Below the pieces are notes generated by a model. It saw only the letters and a program-made list of their open reading frames with translations, had not been told where the DNA came from and did no database searches. Made by a program: the position numbers and the translations under genes. From positions 1 through 52,965 of the forward strand of contig PBLL01000041.1 of NCBI GenBank assembly GCA_002721755.1: 52,965 bases of DNA, written 5' to 3'. The stretch comes from Actinomycetota bacterium. Lineage in GTDB: Bacteria > Actinomycetota > Acidimicrobiia > Acidimicrobiales > MedAcidi-G1. Positions 40,066 to 48,815 of the stretch are shown here, one piece after another. Within the stretch, counting starts at the first letter, position 1. Every line of letters begins with the position of its first letter.

Positions 40066-41907
40066 TTAAGAGCCACCCAAATACGCAACCCTGACTTTTT
40101 CATCACGCGAAATTTCTTCAGGTGATCCAGTTGAAATGATACGTCCTTGATCCAGTACGTATACACGGTCACAAATCCCTGTAATAAAATTCAAGTCATG
40201 ATCGATCACAACAACACCCGCTCCTATGAGTGAAGCTACACTCCGTACTTGATGTATCATTGCTTCTGACTCATGGTCGCTCATTCCACTGGTTGGCTCG
40301 TCTAGTAATAAAAACAAAGGGTTTGCTGCTGCTGCTCTTGCCAACTCCAATCGACGAGCATTTCCGTAGTCAAGCTCCCTAGCACGCCTATTACTTAAAT
40401 CATTTAAACCAGTCAAGTGTAAAAGTTGTTCGATCGTGTCTGTTCCTAATCTCGTCTTTGCATCTGGGGAAGCCAGTCGAGCAACTTCAATGTTTTCTCT
40501 TACTGATAAAAGGTGGAACAGTCTCAAGTTCTGAAATGTTCTAACAAGCCCTGCTCTGGCTATCATGTGTGGCTGCAAGCCTTCAATGCTTTTACCGTTG
40601 ACCGTTAAGGCTCCTTCATTACTTTCTACAACTCCGGTAATGACATTAAGCAGAGTGGTCTTGCCAGCCCCATTTGGACCTATTAATCCAACGACCTCAT
40701 CAGTTGTAGCACGTATTTCTGCTTTATCCAGTGCTCTAAACCCTCCGAAATCTACCACTACACCTTCGACCTTTAGACTCTGAAGGTCGCGTATTTGATC
40801 TTTCCCTACTCTGCTCTGTTCTCTCTCTTCAGTCTCTTTTTTCGGTATAAATTTTTTAAGCCAATTATCTAATTCCCAATCTCCTAATAAGCCCGCCGGT
40901 TTGAAAATCATAAAACCCAACATCGATGCCCCAAGGAAAATATCGGTTAGTCCGCTCCGCAATATCCAGTCAAGCGCAGCCATATCTACGGAAGGTCCTG
41001 CTAAGTATCTGGTGAACTCACTACCGGCAGTAATAATTACCACCCCTACGATTGCTCCTGTGACACTATTTCGGCCACCAACAATCAGCATGGTTAGTGT
41101 GAGCAATGTGAATTTAAAAAAGAAAAGTCGAGGATTGATGCTTCCCAATTCAAAAACACGTAAAGAAGAGCCTATGGAAACTATTGTTACGGACAACAAC
41201 AGCGAAACCATTTGCTGAACCGCTGGGTCAATGCCAACTGCTCGGGCCGCCAAATCATCTTCTCTAGCAGCTTGTGCGAGTCTACCCAAACGGGTTTCCT
41301 TGAATAGTCTTGCTGTGATCATTGCTAATAAAAGAGCTATATAAATCCATCCTCTTCCTTGCAGTGTCACATTGCCCAAAGGACTGAACGACAAACCTGT
41401 TTTACCTCCCCGTGTTAGATCAATCCAGTTTTTAGCCACCTCGTGTACTACAAATAGCAATGCAAGAGTTATTACCGTTGCTGCTACAGAACCTGACCGA
41501 GCACCCGACCTCGCTAAACCCAAACCTATGATGAAAGCGACGATGACTGTTAAGAGAATCGATATAAGAACAGATTGAAAAGGGGTTAAATCAACTTCTG
41601 AAAGCCCAAACGGAGCATCTGGTATTTGCGAATTTTTTCTTGTAGGTGATATTGCGCAAATGGCAAATGCGTATCCAGCAATTGCACCAAAACCTATATG
41701 ACCGAAAGAGAGAACGCCCGTATTCCCAACGTATATCTGTATACCGAGAACAATTATTGCGTTGATGAGCATCTGCGTTATCAAACCGTCGCGAGCTGAG
41801 CCGCCAAAAGACGCATATAAAAGACCCCCTAAAACAAGAACAGCAAAAATAGAAATGGGTCCTATAAGAGTTATCAAGCGTGACTGCAACAGTTCTTTTG
41901 ACATCAC
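40066..41907 (-). CDS. Fused branched-chain-type ABC permease and ATPase (LivM-LivG)
   Basis: A 613-residue fusion. The N-terminal half (about 1-345) is a LivM permease with about ten hydrophobic helices and the conserved GNTGVLSFGHIGFGAIAGY. The C-terminal part (about 375-613) is a LivG ATPase with GPNGAGKTT, the LivG-typical VRTFQNLRLF, a degenerate-looking signature ELDYGNARRLELARA, LLLLDEPTSGM and VIDHDLNFI. It works with LivH, LivF and LivK, whose genes precede it in one operon, importing an amino acid, amide or aromatic acid. It overlaps livH by four bases. Confidence 0.93.
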   Translation of the reverse strand: MMSKELLQSRLITLIGPISIFAVLVLGGLLYASFGGSARDGLITQMLINAIIVLGIQIYVGNTGVLSFGHIGFGAIAGYAFAICAISPTRKNSQIPDAPFGLSEVDLTPFQSVLISILLTVIVAFIIGLGLARSGARSGSVAATVITLALLFVVHEVAKNWIDLTRGGKTGLSFSPLGNVTLQGRGWIYIALLLAMITARLFKETRLGRLAQAAREDDLAARAVGIDPAVQQMVSLLLSVTIVSIGSSLRVFELGSINPRLFFFKFTLLTLTMLIVGGRNSVTGAIVGVVIITAGSEFTRYLAGPSVDMAALDWILRSGLTDIFLGASMLGFMIFKPAGLLGDWELDNWLKKFIPKKETEEREQSRVGKDQIRDLQSLKVEGVVVDFGGFRALDKAEIRATTDEVVGLIGPNGAGKTTLLNVITGVVESNEGALTVNGKSIEGLQPHMIARAGLVRTFQNLRLFHLLSVRENIEVARLASPDAKTRLGTDTIEQLLHLTGLNDLSNRRARELDYGNARRLELARAAAANPLFLLLDEPTSGMSDHESEAMIHQVRSVASLIGAGVVVIDHDLNFITGICDRVYVLDQGRIISTGSPEEISRDEKVRVAYLGGS

Positions 41908-42791
41908 ACACGCTCCGCTCTACGCACTGAGATAAAGCCTTGTGGACGGAAAACAAACAAGAAAGCTATGAGTAAGAATACAATCCCATCCGTTAAGCCG
42001 ACCAGCCCTTCTGGAAGTCTTGATATGAGCATCACTTCCACCAGACCAAGTGTCACTCCTCCTAACACAGCTCCACCTAAACTTCCTAAACCACCTATAA
42101 GAGCAGCTAGTACGCCTTTCAACATCGGTGTAAGTCCGGCTGTTGGACCAGCTTGTCCACTTCTCATGAGCCAAAAGACCGCGGCTACTCCTGCGAGCAA
42201 CCCCGATAAAGCAAAAGCACCACGAATGATCCTGTCACTTCTGACCCCCATCAACCTTGCAGCATCAAAATCTTCTGCTGCTGCTCTTAGACTTATCCCG
42301 AACATTGTTTTTTGCAAAATCCAAAATGTCGCTATAAGAGTTAACAATGTGAAGAATATGACTGCTACATCAAAGACTTCAAAACTTATACCAGCAATTT
42401 TGACAGTATTGAAAATCCAATCTGGTCTTGGAAACTGTCGGAAATTAGCTGAAACATACATTACAAAGAGTGCTTGAACCACGAAATGAATTCCAAATGA
42501 AGTCATCAACATTGTGAAATCGGGCGCGCCTCTTACCCAACGAAAAGCTAAGAACTCTATAACCACAGAAGTCATGCCTGCTATCAAAATCACCGCTGGC
42601 GCAATAAGCCACCAATCCCATCCTGCTTGGAAAAGTCCATACGCTGAATAGGCACTTACCGTAATCAACTCACCATGGGCAAAGTTGACAAGGTGCATAA
42701 CACCGAAAATAACTGCGATACCCAAAGCTATTAAGGCGTAGATTCCGCCGCGCCCTAATCCATCGACAATCTGTTGAATCAATTCAGTCAT
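41904..42791 (-). CDS. livH: Branched-chain-type ABC permease LivH
   Basis: A 295-residue permease with about eight hydrophobic segments. It has the family markers GRGGIYALIALGIAVIFGVM and NFAHGEL at the N-terminus and LKGVLAALIGGLGSLGGAVL near the end. It pairs with the LivM half of the fused subunit to form the channel. It overlaps livF upstream and livMG downstream, so translation is coupled. Confidence 0.92.
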   Translation of the reverse strand: MTELIQQIVDGLGRGGIYALIALGIAVIFGVMHLVNFAHGELITVSAYSAYGLFQAGWDWWLIAPAVILIAGMTSVVIEFLAFRWVRGAPDFTMLMTSFGIHFVVQALFVMYVSANFRQFPRPDWIFNTVKIAGISFEVFDVAVIFFTLLTLIATFWILQKTMFGISLRAAAEDFDAARLMGVRSDRIIRGAFALSGLLAGVAAVFWLMRSGQAGPTAGLTPMLKGVLAALIGGLGSLGGAVLGGVTLGLVEVMLISRLPEGLVGLTDGIVFLLIAFLFVFRPQGFISVRRAERV

Positions 42792-43503
42792 GATTACTGT
42801 CCGTTTTACCTATATAGGTTTCGAAAAGATCGTCTCGTGAAATCAACTCATCAGAATCACCTGAAATTACGATATTTCCTGACCTCATGACATAACCCCT
42901 ATCAGCAACTTCCAGTATGCGCCTTGCATTTTGTTCTACTACTAAGAGGGTTTGTCCATTTTGACGCAATTGATCAATCAATTCGAAAACAACTTCAGCT
43001 AAAACTGGCGCTAAGCCAAGAGCAGGTTCGTCCATTAATAAAATTTTAGGTTCACTCATTAAGGCTCTTCCAATGGCGAGTTGTTGAGCCTCACCGCCCG
43101 ATAAGTAACCGGCTTCAGTGGCTAATTTTTCACCGAGAACTGGAAAAAGAGAGATCACTTCTTCTTTCAGTTCTAAGCGTCGTGCTGAAGCAACAGTTAC
43201 TCCACCTACTAAAAGATTTTCGTCAACTGTTAAGTCTCCAAAAATTCTCCTGTGTTCTGGAACCAATGCAAGTCCAGAACGCAATATGCGATCAGGAGAC
43301 CAGGAGGTTATCTCTTCGTTTTCTAACCTGATAGAACCTGAAACTGGGTTTAACAGCCCGGAAATAGTGGACAGAAGCGTTGTTTTCCCGGCTCCGTTGG
43401 GACCGATGAGGCAAACCACCTCACCGGCACCAACTGATAAGCCGACATCTCTTAAAGCTGAAATCGAGCCATAACGGGTCGTTAAAGACTCAACTTCGAG
43501 CAC
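42784..43503 (-). CDS. livF: Branched-chain-type ABC ATPase LivF
   Basis: A 239-residue ATPase with Walker A GPNGAGKTTLL (about residues 34-44), the LivF marker LVPEHRRIFGDLTVDENL, signature YLSGGEAQQLAIGRA, Walker B ILLMDEPALGLAP and VVEQNARR. It supplies the second nucleotide-binding subunit beside the fused LivG. GTG start at 43503, 13 bases after the binding-protein gene. Confidence 0.93.
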   Translation of the reverse strand: MLEVESLTTRYGSISALRDVGLSVGAGEVVCLIGPNGAGKTTLLSTISGLLNPVSGSIRLENEEITSWSPDRILRSGLALVPEHRRIFGDLTVDENLLVGGVTVASARRLELKEEVISLFPVLGEKLATEAGYLSGGEAQQLAIGRALMSEPKILLMDEPALGLAPVLAEVVFELIDQLRQNGQTLLVVEQNARRILEVADRGYVMRSGNIVISGDSDELISRDDLFETYIGKTDSNHD

Positions 43504-43516
43504 TGCTTATGGAGTC

Positions 43517-44716
43517 CTAGTCGATCGTGGCTGCAAGCGTGGGTGCACCACCTACCACTTGATGCACATATACAGGCTTTGCAGGTACCCCAGTCGTTCC
43601 AACATAAGTCAGATCTCCCGTAGCCCCATTTACGTCCTTTGCTGATGAAATTGCCTCACCAATGACTTTTGGATCAGTTGATTTGGTTCTCACGAAAGCG
43701 TCAATTATGACGGCTATAGCGTCAACTGCCAATCCACCAAATGAAGCATTTTCAAGGGGGGATCCACTTGCTGATTCATAGCTATCAGCAAGAGCCTTGA
43801 TTCTGCTTCCTTCTGATGGAAATGAGTGAGTCGTGTGGTAGAAACCCTCTACCCCGTCGGTAAAGTATCCTCCAGTTGCCTCAAAAGCATCGGTTACTAG
43901 ATAATTGGTGGTTACACCGGCACTATCCAACTGTCCACGTAATACTGCACTTTGGAAAGAAAGCATGGCGGAATAAACCACGTCAGGTGCTTGACCCGCT
44001 CCGGCCATTTCATTGACCTGTGCTGAGAAATCCATATCTTCAATTGGGACAAAGTTGTAATCTGAAATTACGTTTCCACCACCTGCTGTAAATACCTCTG
44101 TAAATACTTCTGGGTTATAACCGAAATAAGGACCTGGAGCAGAAAAAGTCACAGCTGTGGACCAACCTTGATCTAGTGCAAATTCAGCTGCTGCAGAAGC
44201 CTGCGCAGTGTCGTCAAAAGCTACAAGATATGCCAAAAGAGAAGAATCGGCAAGCATTGGTTCAGTCGAAGCGACAAACAAAACTGGCATATTTCCAGCA
44301 GCCACTTGAAGTAGCGGTTCGCCAAAATCTGGGAATGCTGGTCCTAGTAGAGCTGATGCTCCACCATCAATAAGAGACTGGCTCGCCCTTTGTGTAACTT
44401 CAGGATCACCAGCAATATTTTCAACTGTCATTTCAAGTTTTGTTCCAGACATTTCTGAACAATTGTTTAGATCAGTTGATAAAACCTCATCAATATCGAT
44501 TCCGTTCTTTGAATCAATTCCACCTGAGCAGTTAACCAATGCAACAAAATGATTGGCTGCTTGACTTGCTGGCATGTCAGCGAATCCTCCCAAATCAGAA
44601 AAATCTGCAGCATAACCTATCTTCAATGTGCTTGGTGCAGCTTCTTCATCACTTCCACATGCAACTGCAAGAAGCGAAAAAGCGATTAACACACCAGCTA
44701 TCGTCGACTTTCTCAT
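43517..44716 (-). CDS. livK: Branched-chain-type substrate-binding lipoprotein LivK
   Basis: A 399-residue periplasmic-binding-fold type I protein. The N-terminal signal ends in the lipobox LAVAC (Cys20) followed by GSDEEAAPS, so it is membrane-anchored outside the cell. The mature part begins LKIGYAADFSDLG and has TQRASQSLIDGGASALLGP and ASFGGLAVDAIAVI. It is first in the operon livK-livF-livH-livMG, preceded by AGGAGGGGG. Ligand unknown; homologues bind amino acids, amides, urea or aromatic acids. Confidence 0.92.
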   Translation of the reverse strand: MRKSTIAGVLIAFSLLAVACGSDEEAAPSTLKIGYAADFSDLGGFADMPASQAANHFVALVNCSGGIDSKNGIDIDEVLSTDLNNCSEMSGTKLEMTVENIAGDPEVTQRASQSLIDGGASALLGPAFPDFGEPLLQVAAGNMPVLFVASTEPMLADSSLLAYLVAFDDTAQASAAAEFALDQGWSTAVTFSAPGPYFGYNPEVFTEVFTAGGGNVISDYNFVPIEDMDFSAQVNEMAGAGQAPDVVYSAMLSFQSAVLRGQLDSAGVTTNYLVTDAFEATGGYFTDGVEGFYHTTHSFPSEGSRIKALADSYESASGSPLENASFGGLAVDAIAVIIDAFVRTKSTDPKVIGEAISSAKDVNGATGDLTYVGTTGVPAKPVYVHQVVGGAPTLAATID

Positions 44717-44795
44717 ATCCCCCTCCTAATTACTTACCTTTGGATAACAAATCAGCCTAGAGCATTTGCATGAAAAGAGCTATCGGGGTAGAAAA

Positions 44796-45635
44796 TTATT
44801 GAGGGGGTCTTATGCCTCTAAACTCCCAATCGCCACCCAAAGCGGTTGAAATGACTTCTTCTGACTCACTGGGCTGAGCTCCGAAATCACTATCTACAAA
44901 GAAGTCACCTTCAACAATGTTGTTCTCAAGCTTTCCTAATCCTTCTACTTCTACTTCTACTTTGTCCCCAGGTTCTACCGGTCTTGAATTTGCCGGCGTT
45001 CCAGAAAAAATCATATCTCCTGGGTTGAGTGTCATAATTCTTGCTAAATCAGCGACTAGATAGTGCATGTCCCACTTCATTTCATCGGTATTACCATCTT
45101 GAACCACTTCACCATTCACGTAGGTGCGTATTTGCTTAGATCTAAAATCCCATTCTTCATTTAGCCCAGGACCTACAGGGCAAAGAGAATCCGATCCTTT
45201 CACTCGCAACATCGACCCAGCATCAGTATCACGAAAATCATGGAGGCCGAAGTCATTTCCGATGCTAAAACCTCCAATGAACTCAGAAGCTTGATCAGGC
45301 TGGATGCCTCGACATTCCTTACCCACAATGATCACAATTTCACCTTCATAGTTGAGCCAATTACAGCCTCTTGGTCTAATGACATCCCCCTTATGGACAT
45401 TGAGTGAAGACAAAGGCTTTTGAAAATAGGTTGGAGCTGGTGGAAGATTCGCTTGAAACTCCTTTACGCGACTTGAATGATTAAGGTGCACACATAAAAT
45501 TTTTGTTGGCTCTGCAGGGGGTAAATATTGAACTTCGGAAGCGTTAAAGGTACTTCCGTCACCTGCTACACATGTGTCCCCATCGACACGTACCTCCAAA
45601 AATGTGTCTTCAAACTTTATTCTCCTTGTCTCCAC
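44796..45635 (-). CDS. Fumarylacetoacetate hydrolase-family protein (copy 2, HpcE-like)
   Basis: A 279-residue FAH-fold protein. The metal-binding segment is LNYEGEIVIIVGK, and the core has GFSIGNDFGLHDFR and MIFSGTPANSRPVEPGDKVE. It resembles 2-hydroxyhepta-2,4-diene-1,7-dioate isomerases and related hydrolases and differs clearly from copy 1 at 34851. I chose the GTG at 45635: TTGGAGA stands six bases before it. A frame open to 45740 would run through the divergent gene's start. Confidence 0.85.
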   Translation of the reverse strand: METRRIKFEDTFLEVRVDGDTCVAGDGSTFNASEVQYLPPAEPTKILCVHLNHSSRVKEFQANLPPAPTYFQKPLSSLNVHKGDVIRPRGCNWLNYEGEIVIIVGKECRGIQPDQASEFIGGFSIGNDFGLHDFRDTDAGSMLRVKGSDSLCPVGPGLNEEWDFRSKQIRTYVNGEVVQDGNTDEMKWDMHYLVADLARIMTLNPGDMIFSGTPANSRPVEPGDKVEVEVEGLGKLENNIVEGDFFVDSDFGAQPSESEEVISTALGGDWEFRGIRPPQ

Positions 45636-45681
45636 TCGACTCTCCAATTCATTCAGTAATCCAATTCGTTGAAACCTAGTG

Positions 45682-45687
45682 TAAAGT
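45682..45687 (+). promoter_or_regulatory. -10 box TAAAGT of leaderless decarboxylase-family promoter
   Basis: TAAAGT, six-base spacer TTCTTA, then ATG at 45694. It lies in the 58-base divergent gap opposite the FAH gene. Confidence 0.5.
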
Positions 45688-45693
45688 TTCTTA

Positions 45694-46494
45694 ATGGCAA
45701 GACTTAAAGGTTTTATTTTTCCAAGGGATTCTACTGGCAAGACTTCTATCGTTCCAGATCCGCCGTGGCATTACTCGGGTGACATGTTGACAATCGAATT
45801 CAGAACAAAACCTGAATCAGTAGCTGAGTTGCTGCCAGATCATCTCTCTCTTGCTCCAGATGATCCTGGTGCCGTCGCTGTCATCTGGGCTGATTGGCAG
45901 TCTTGTTCGGCAGATTTCAACGAAGTGACAGACCCTGATCGACTTCAATACAAAGAATGTTTTGTCGTGGTTAGATGCCAATACAAAGATCAAATCTACA
46001 GCAGATGTGTTTATATTTGGGTCGACAAAGACTATGCGATGGTTCGAGGTCATATTCAGGGATACCCGAAAAAGATGGCAGATATTTGGCTCACCAGACC
46101 GATAACTGTCGGCAAGGCAGGACCGAAATTGGAGGAAGGGGGAACTTTCGGAGCTACATGTTCTGCTTATGGAAGAAGACTTGTCGAAGCCAAATTTACT
46201 ATCAGCGGACTCAGTGAAAATTCTGGCTTTGTAAATGCCCTGCCAATGATTCATAACAGATTTTTTCCTCGAATAGAGGCAGATGGAACAGACTCCTTAA
46301 ATGAACTTGTCACGATGAGAGGAATAGATGGCGAATCTAGTCAAGCTTTCACAGGAGATGCTGAAATTAAGCTGTTCGAATCTCCAGTAGAGAGACTTGA
46401 ACGTTTACAGCCAATCGAAATGATCGCAGGTTACTGGCAGAGTGTAGGGGTCACGTGGAACGGTGGTACGACACTGGAAGATCTACGTGATTGA
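45694..46494 (+). CDS. Acetoacetate decarboxylase-family protein
   Basis: A 266-residue ADC-fold protein starting RLKGFIFPRDSTGKTSI. The Schiff-base Lys segment is present as IQGYPKKMADIW (about residues 126-137), and the late strand FPRIEADG precedes the C-terminal core. Family members decarboxylate acetoacetate or catalyse aldolase/dehydratase reactions through a lysine imine. It is likely co-transcribed with the P450 gene, which it overlaps by eight bases. Confidence 0.85.
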   Translation: MARLKGFIFPRDSTGKTSIVPDPPWHYSGDMLTIEFRTKPESVAELLPDHLSLAPDDPGAVAVIWADWQSCSADFNEVTDPDRLQYKECFVVVRCQYKDQIYSRCVYIWVDKDYAMVRGHIQGYPKKMADIWLTRPITVGKAGPKLEEGGTFGATCSAYGRRLVEAKFTISGLSENSGFVNALPMIHNRFFPRIEADGTDSLNELVTMRGIDGESSQAFTGDAEIKLFESPVERLERLQPIEMIAGYWQSVGVTWNGGTTLEDLRD

Positions 46495-47749
46495 AACCCA
46501 CCCCTGGGCTCCAATAAATGACGATGGATTTGCCGATCTGCCATCACATGACACCTGGGTTTCAGGTGTCCCATACTCTACTTTCAAGAGAATGCGCGAT
46601 GAACAACCTGTTTGTTGGACTAAAGAAATAGATGGTTCAGGATTTTGGTCGATTACTCGCTATCAGGATGTAGTTGAAGCAAATCACCGCTGGGATGAAT
46701 TTTCATCAAAAAATGGCATCCGACTTGAAGAAATGGACCACGATGAAATTGAGGCTAGACGGACGATGATGGAATTAGATCCTCCACAACATACGCGGCT
46801 TCGAAGGTTAGTGAATCGTGGTTTTACGAGAAAAACTGTTGAAACATTCGAAGAACCAATTCGTGATCTAGCAATTGAGATAATAGAAAAAGCTTTGAAA
46901 AAAACTGAATTTGATTTTGTTGATGACGTAGCACGAATTCTACCAATGCGCATGCTGGGACGCCTGCTTGGTGTTCCTGATAAAGACGGTGAACTTTTGG
47001 TTGCGTGGGGTGACCAACTTTTATCCAATGCCGACCCTGAGTACACAGATCATGTGGTTGACAAAGTGGACACAGAAGAATTCAGATTGATTCCTTTCCG
47101 TAGTCCAGCTGGATTAGAGGTTTTTAAATACGCTCAAAATGCTGCATCGGAAAGAAGAAATTCTCAACATCAAGATTTGATCACTCGCATGCTGGAACCG
47201 ACTAGTGATGGGCAACCACTTACAGATCTCGAATTCAACAATTTCTTTACTTTGTTAGTCGCTGCTGGCAATGACACGACAAGATACTCATTAACAGAAG
47301 GTCTTAGAGCACTTATTGAACATCCTGATGAAATGCAGAAACTTCGAGATAACCCCGAACTTATTGGAAGCGCTGTCGAAGAAATTCTTCGTTGGACAAC
47401 TGTGACTACACATTTTAGAAGAACTGCAACTTCTGACATGCATCTCTCTGGGCAGGAAATAAAGGAAGGGGAAAAGGTAGTGCTTTGGTGGGTGTCAGCT
47501 AATTATGATGAAAGAAAATTTGATGATCCTTACAAATTTGATATCTGTCGGAACCCTAATGACCATGTAACTTTTGGAAGAAATGGGCCTCATCTTTGTC
47601 TGGGTGCATGGTTGGCCCGAATGGAGCTAAGAGTAACTATTCAAGAGCTTCTAAAGCGCACCTCACAAATAGAAATTACTAAAACTTCGGAGAAACTAAG
47701 GTCACATCTGATAAGTGGAACAAAACACCTATTCGTAAAAACCACTTAA
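46487..47749 (+). CDS. Cytochrome P450 (paralogue of the one at 31832)
   Basis: A 420-residue P450. The start sequence ETHPWAPINDDGFADL resembles long-chain/sterol-side-chain P450s of actinobacteria. I-helix AAGNDTTRYS, K-helix VEEILRW, haem loop FGRNGPHLCLGAWLAR (Cys about 372). Shared segments with the 31832 enzyme include the FRSP and SANYDE blocks and CLGAWLAR. The start is GTG at 46487 inside GTGATTGA, with GGAAG six bases before; a frame from 46463 is less likely. Confidence 0.93.
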   Translation: MIETHPWAPINDDGFADLPSHDTWVSGVPYSTFKRMRDEQPVCWTKEIDGSGFWSITRYQDVVEANHRWDEFSSKNGIRLEEMDHDEIEARRTMMELDPPQHTRLRRLVNRGFTRKTVETFEEPIRDLAIEIIEKALKKTEFDFVDDVARILPMRMLGRLLGVPDKDGELLVAWGDQLLSNADPEYTDHVVDKVDTEEFRLIPFRSPAGLEVFKYAQNAASERRNSQHQDLITRMLEPTSDGQPLTDLEFNNFFTLLVAAGNDTTRYSLTEGLRALIEHPDEMQKLRDNPELIGSAVEEILRWTTVTTHFRRTATSDMHLSGQEIKEGEKVVLWWVSANYDERKFDDPYKFDICRNPNDHVTFGRNGPHLCLGAWLARMELRVTIQELLKRTSQIEITKTSEKLRSHLISGTKHLFVKTT

Positions 47750-47756
47750 GTTCATA

Positions 47757-48815
47757 TCAGGTCAACTCTTTAATCAATTTGCCTGATTCAACAACCGGGT
47801 TATCATCCAAGAACACACTGCAACTTCGCATCGGGAGGTCAAAATGACCACGACAGAACCTGCCAGCAACTTCATTTGCTCCAGTGGACCATAAAAAGTT
47901 GCCTGCAAAAGCACGCAACTCAGTTCCATTAAAATCAGATTTGTCATACATGGGTAAAGAATCCCATCTACAAAGATGGTTCATTCCCCAACCTAAGTGG
48001 CTTATTGCGTAAGCATCTTCTTCATTCCATGCTTCCAAATAGGAAGAAAAAAGCTCAGCATCAAGTCCGTCTCCATCTATTTCCGTAATGTAATCTGATT
48101 CAATTTTTATACTGATTGTCGAACGAAGGTATTCCTTAAAGGTGAGGTTTACATCACCAGGTTTCATAACAACTGTGCCATTTACTGATCCCGAGTCTGG
48201 AAAACACAGGACAAGTCCACCAGGCCAATGCGAAATCCCGCCAGGTTCGCCAGCTATACCATCAGAACCAGCTACTTGCGCTCCTTTTAAGTCGACTGTC
48301 AAATCAGTACCAGCTTCTGAAAAAACTCTCATTTTCGATGCTGAAGAAAGTCTCTCAACACCATCTTTCACTCGTTTCGTCAAAGTAGGGTCATGACCAA
48401 TCCTGTCAAAAACTTCAGGGTGCTCGTTTGAAATCATAAGTATTCTTGTTCCATCTTTGAGTATTCGATCTCGCTCCGGAGCATGCAACAAACCTTCTAC
48501 TGTGCAGTCGACTACAAAAGTTGTAGAAGCTAAATCAGCAATTAAGGCTTCGTTTCCGTCTATAGCCAGACTCGCGCCAGTGGACCTTATCGGCACCGGA
48601 CCATAATTGAGAGGCGTTGAGACGGTAGTAGTGGATAATTTAGAACCAATTTTCTCAATTGCTTGCTCTACTGTTTTTACGAGCTCTCTACGGCTCTGAG
48701 TTTCTGCGAGCACCATGACTCTGTCTTCGTTATTCACACCACAACGAAGAAAGTGATCTTTAAATATGCCGACTCTTTCTAAGGAAACATCATTCATAAA
48801 TTTCACTTCAATCAT
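47757..48815 (-). CDS. NicX-like ring-cleavage dioxygenase / M29-like family protein
   Basis: A 352-residue protein that aligns by eye along its whole length with 2,5-dihydroxypyridine 5,6-dioxygenase (NicX, about 350 residues). Matching blocks are HAPERDRILKDGTRIL, ISHWPGGLVLCFPD, AISHLGWGMNHLCRW, NFLWSTGANEVAG and HFDLPMRSCSVFLDDNPVV. The likely metal ligands lie in the ISHxGWG and HxDxPxR blocks. NicX opens the pyridine ring of nicotinate intermediates; relatives are labelled leucyl aminopeptidases. ATG 48815 overlaps the upstream stop by eight bases; ATG 48797 is an alternative. Confidence 0.82.
   Translation of the reverse strand: MIEVKFMNDVSLERVGIFKDHFLRCGVNNEDRVMVLAETQSRRELVKTVEQAIEKIGSKLSTTTVSTPLNYGPVPIRSTGASLAIDGNEALIADLASTTFVVDCTVEGLLHAPERDRILKDGTRILMISNEHPEVFDRIGHDPTLTKRVKDGVERLSSASKMRVFSEAGTDLTVDLKGAQVAGSDGIAGEPGGISHWPGGLVLCFPDSGSVNGTVVMKPGDVNLTFKEYLRSTISIKIESDYITEIDGDGLDAELFSSYLEAWNEEDAYAISHLGWGMNHLCRWDSLPMYDKSDFNGTELRAFAGNFLWSTGANEVAGRFCRGHFDLPMRSCSVFLDDNPVVESGKLIKELT

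Noticed and set aside
41968-42477. 169-codon plus-strand frame inside livH
   Set aside because: Antisense shadow of a permease whose motifs are clear on the other strand.
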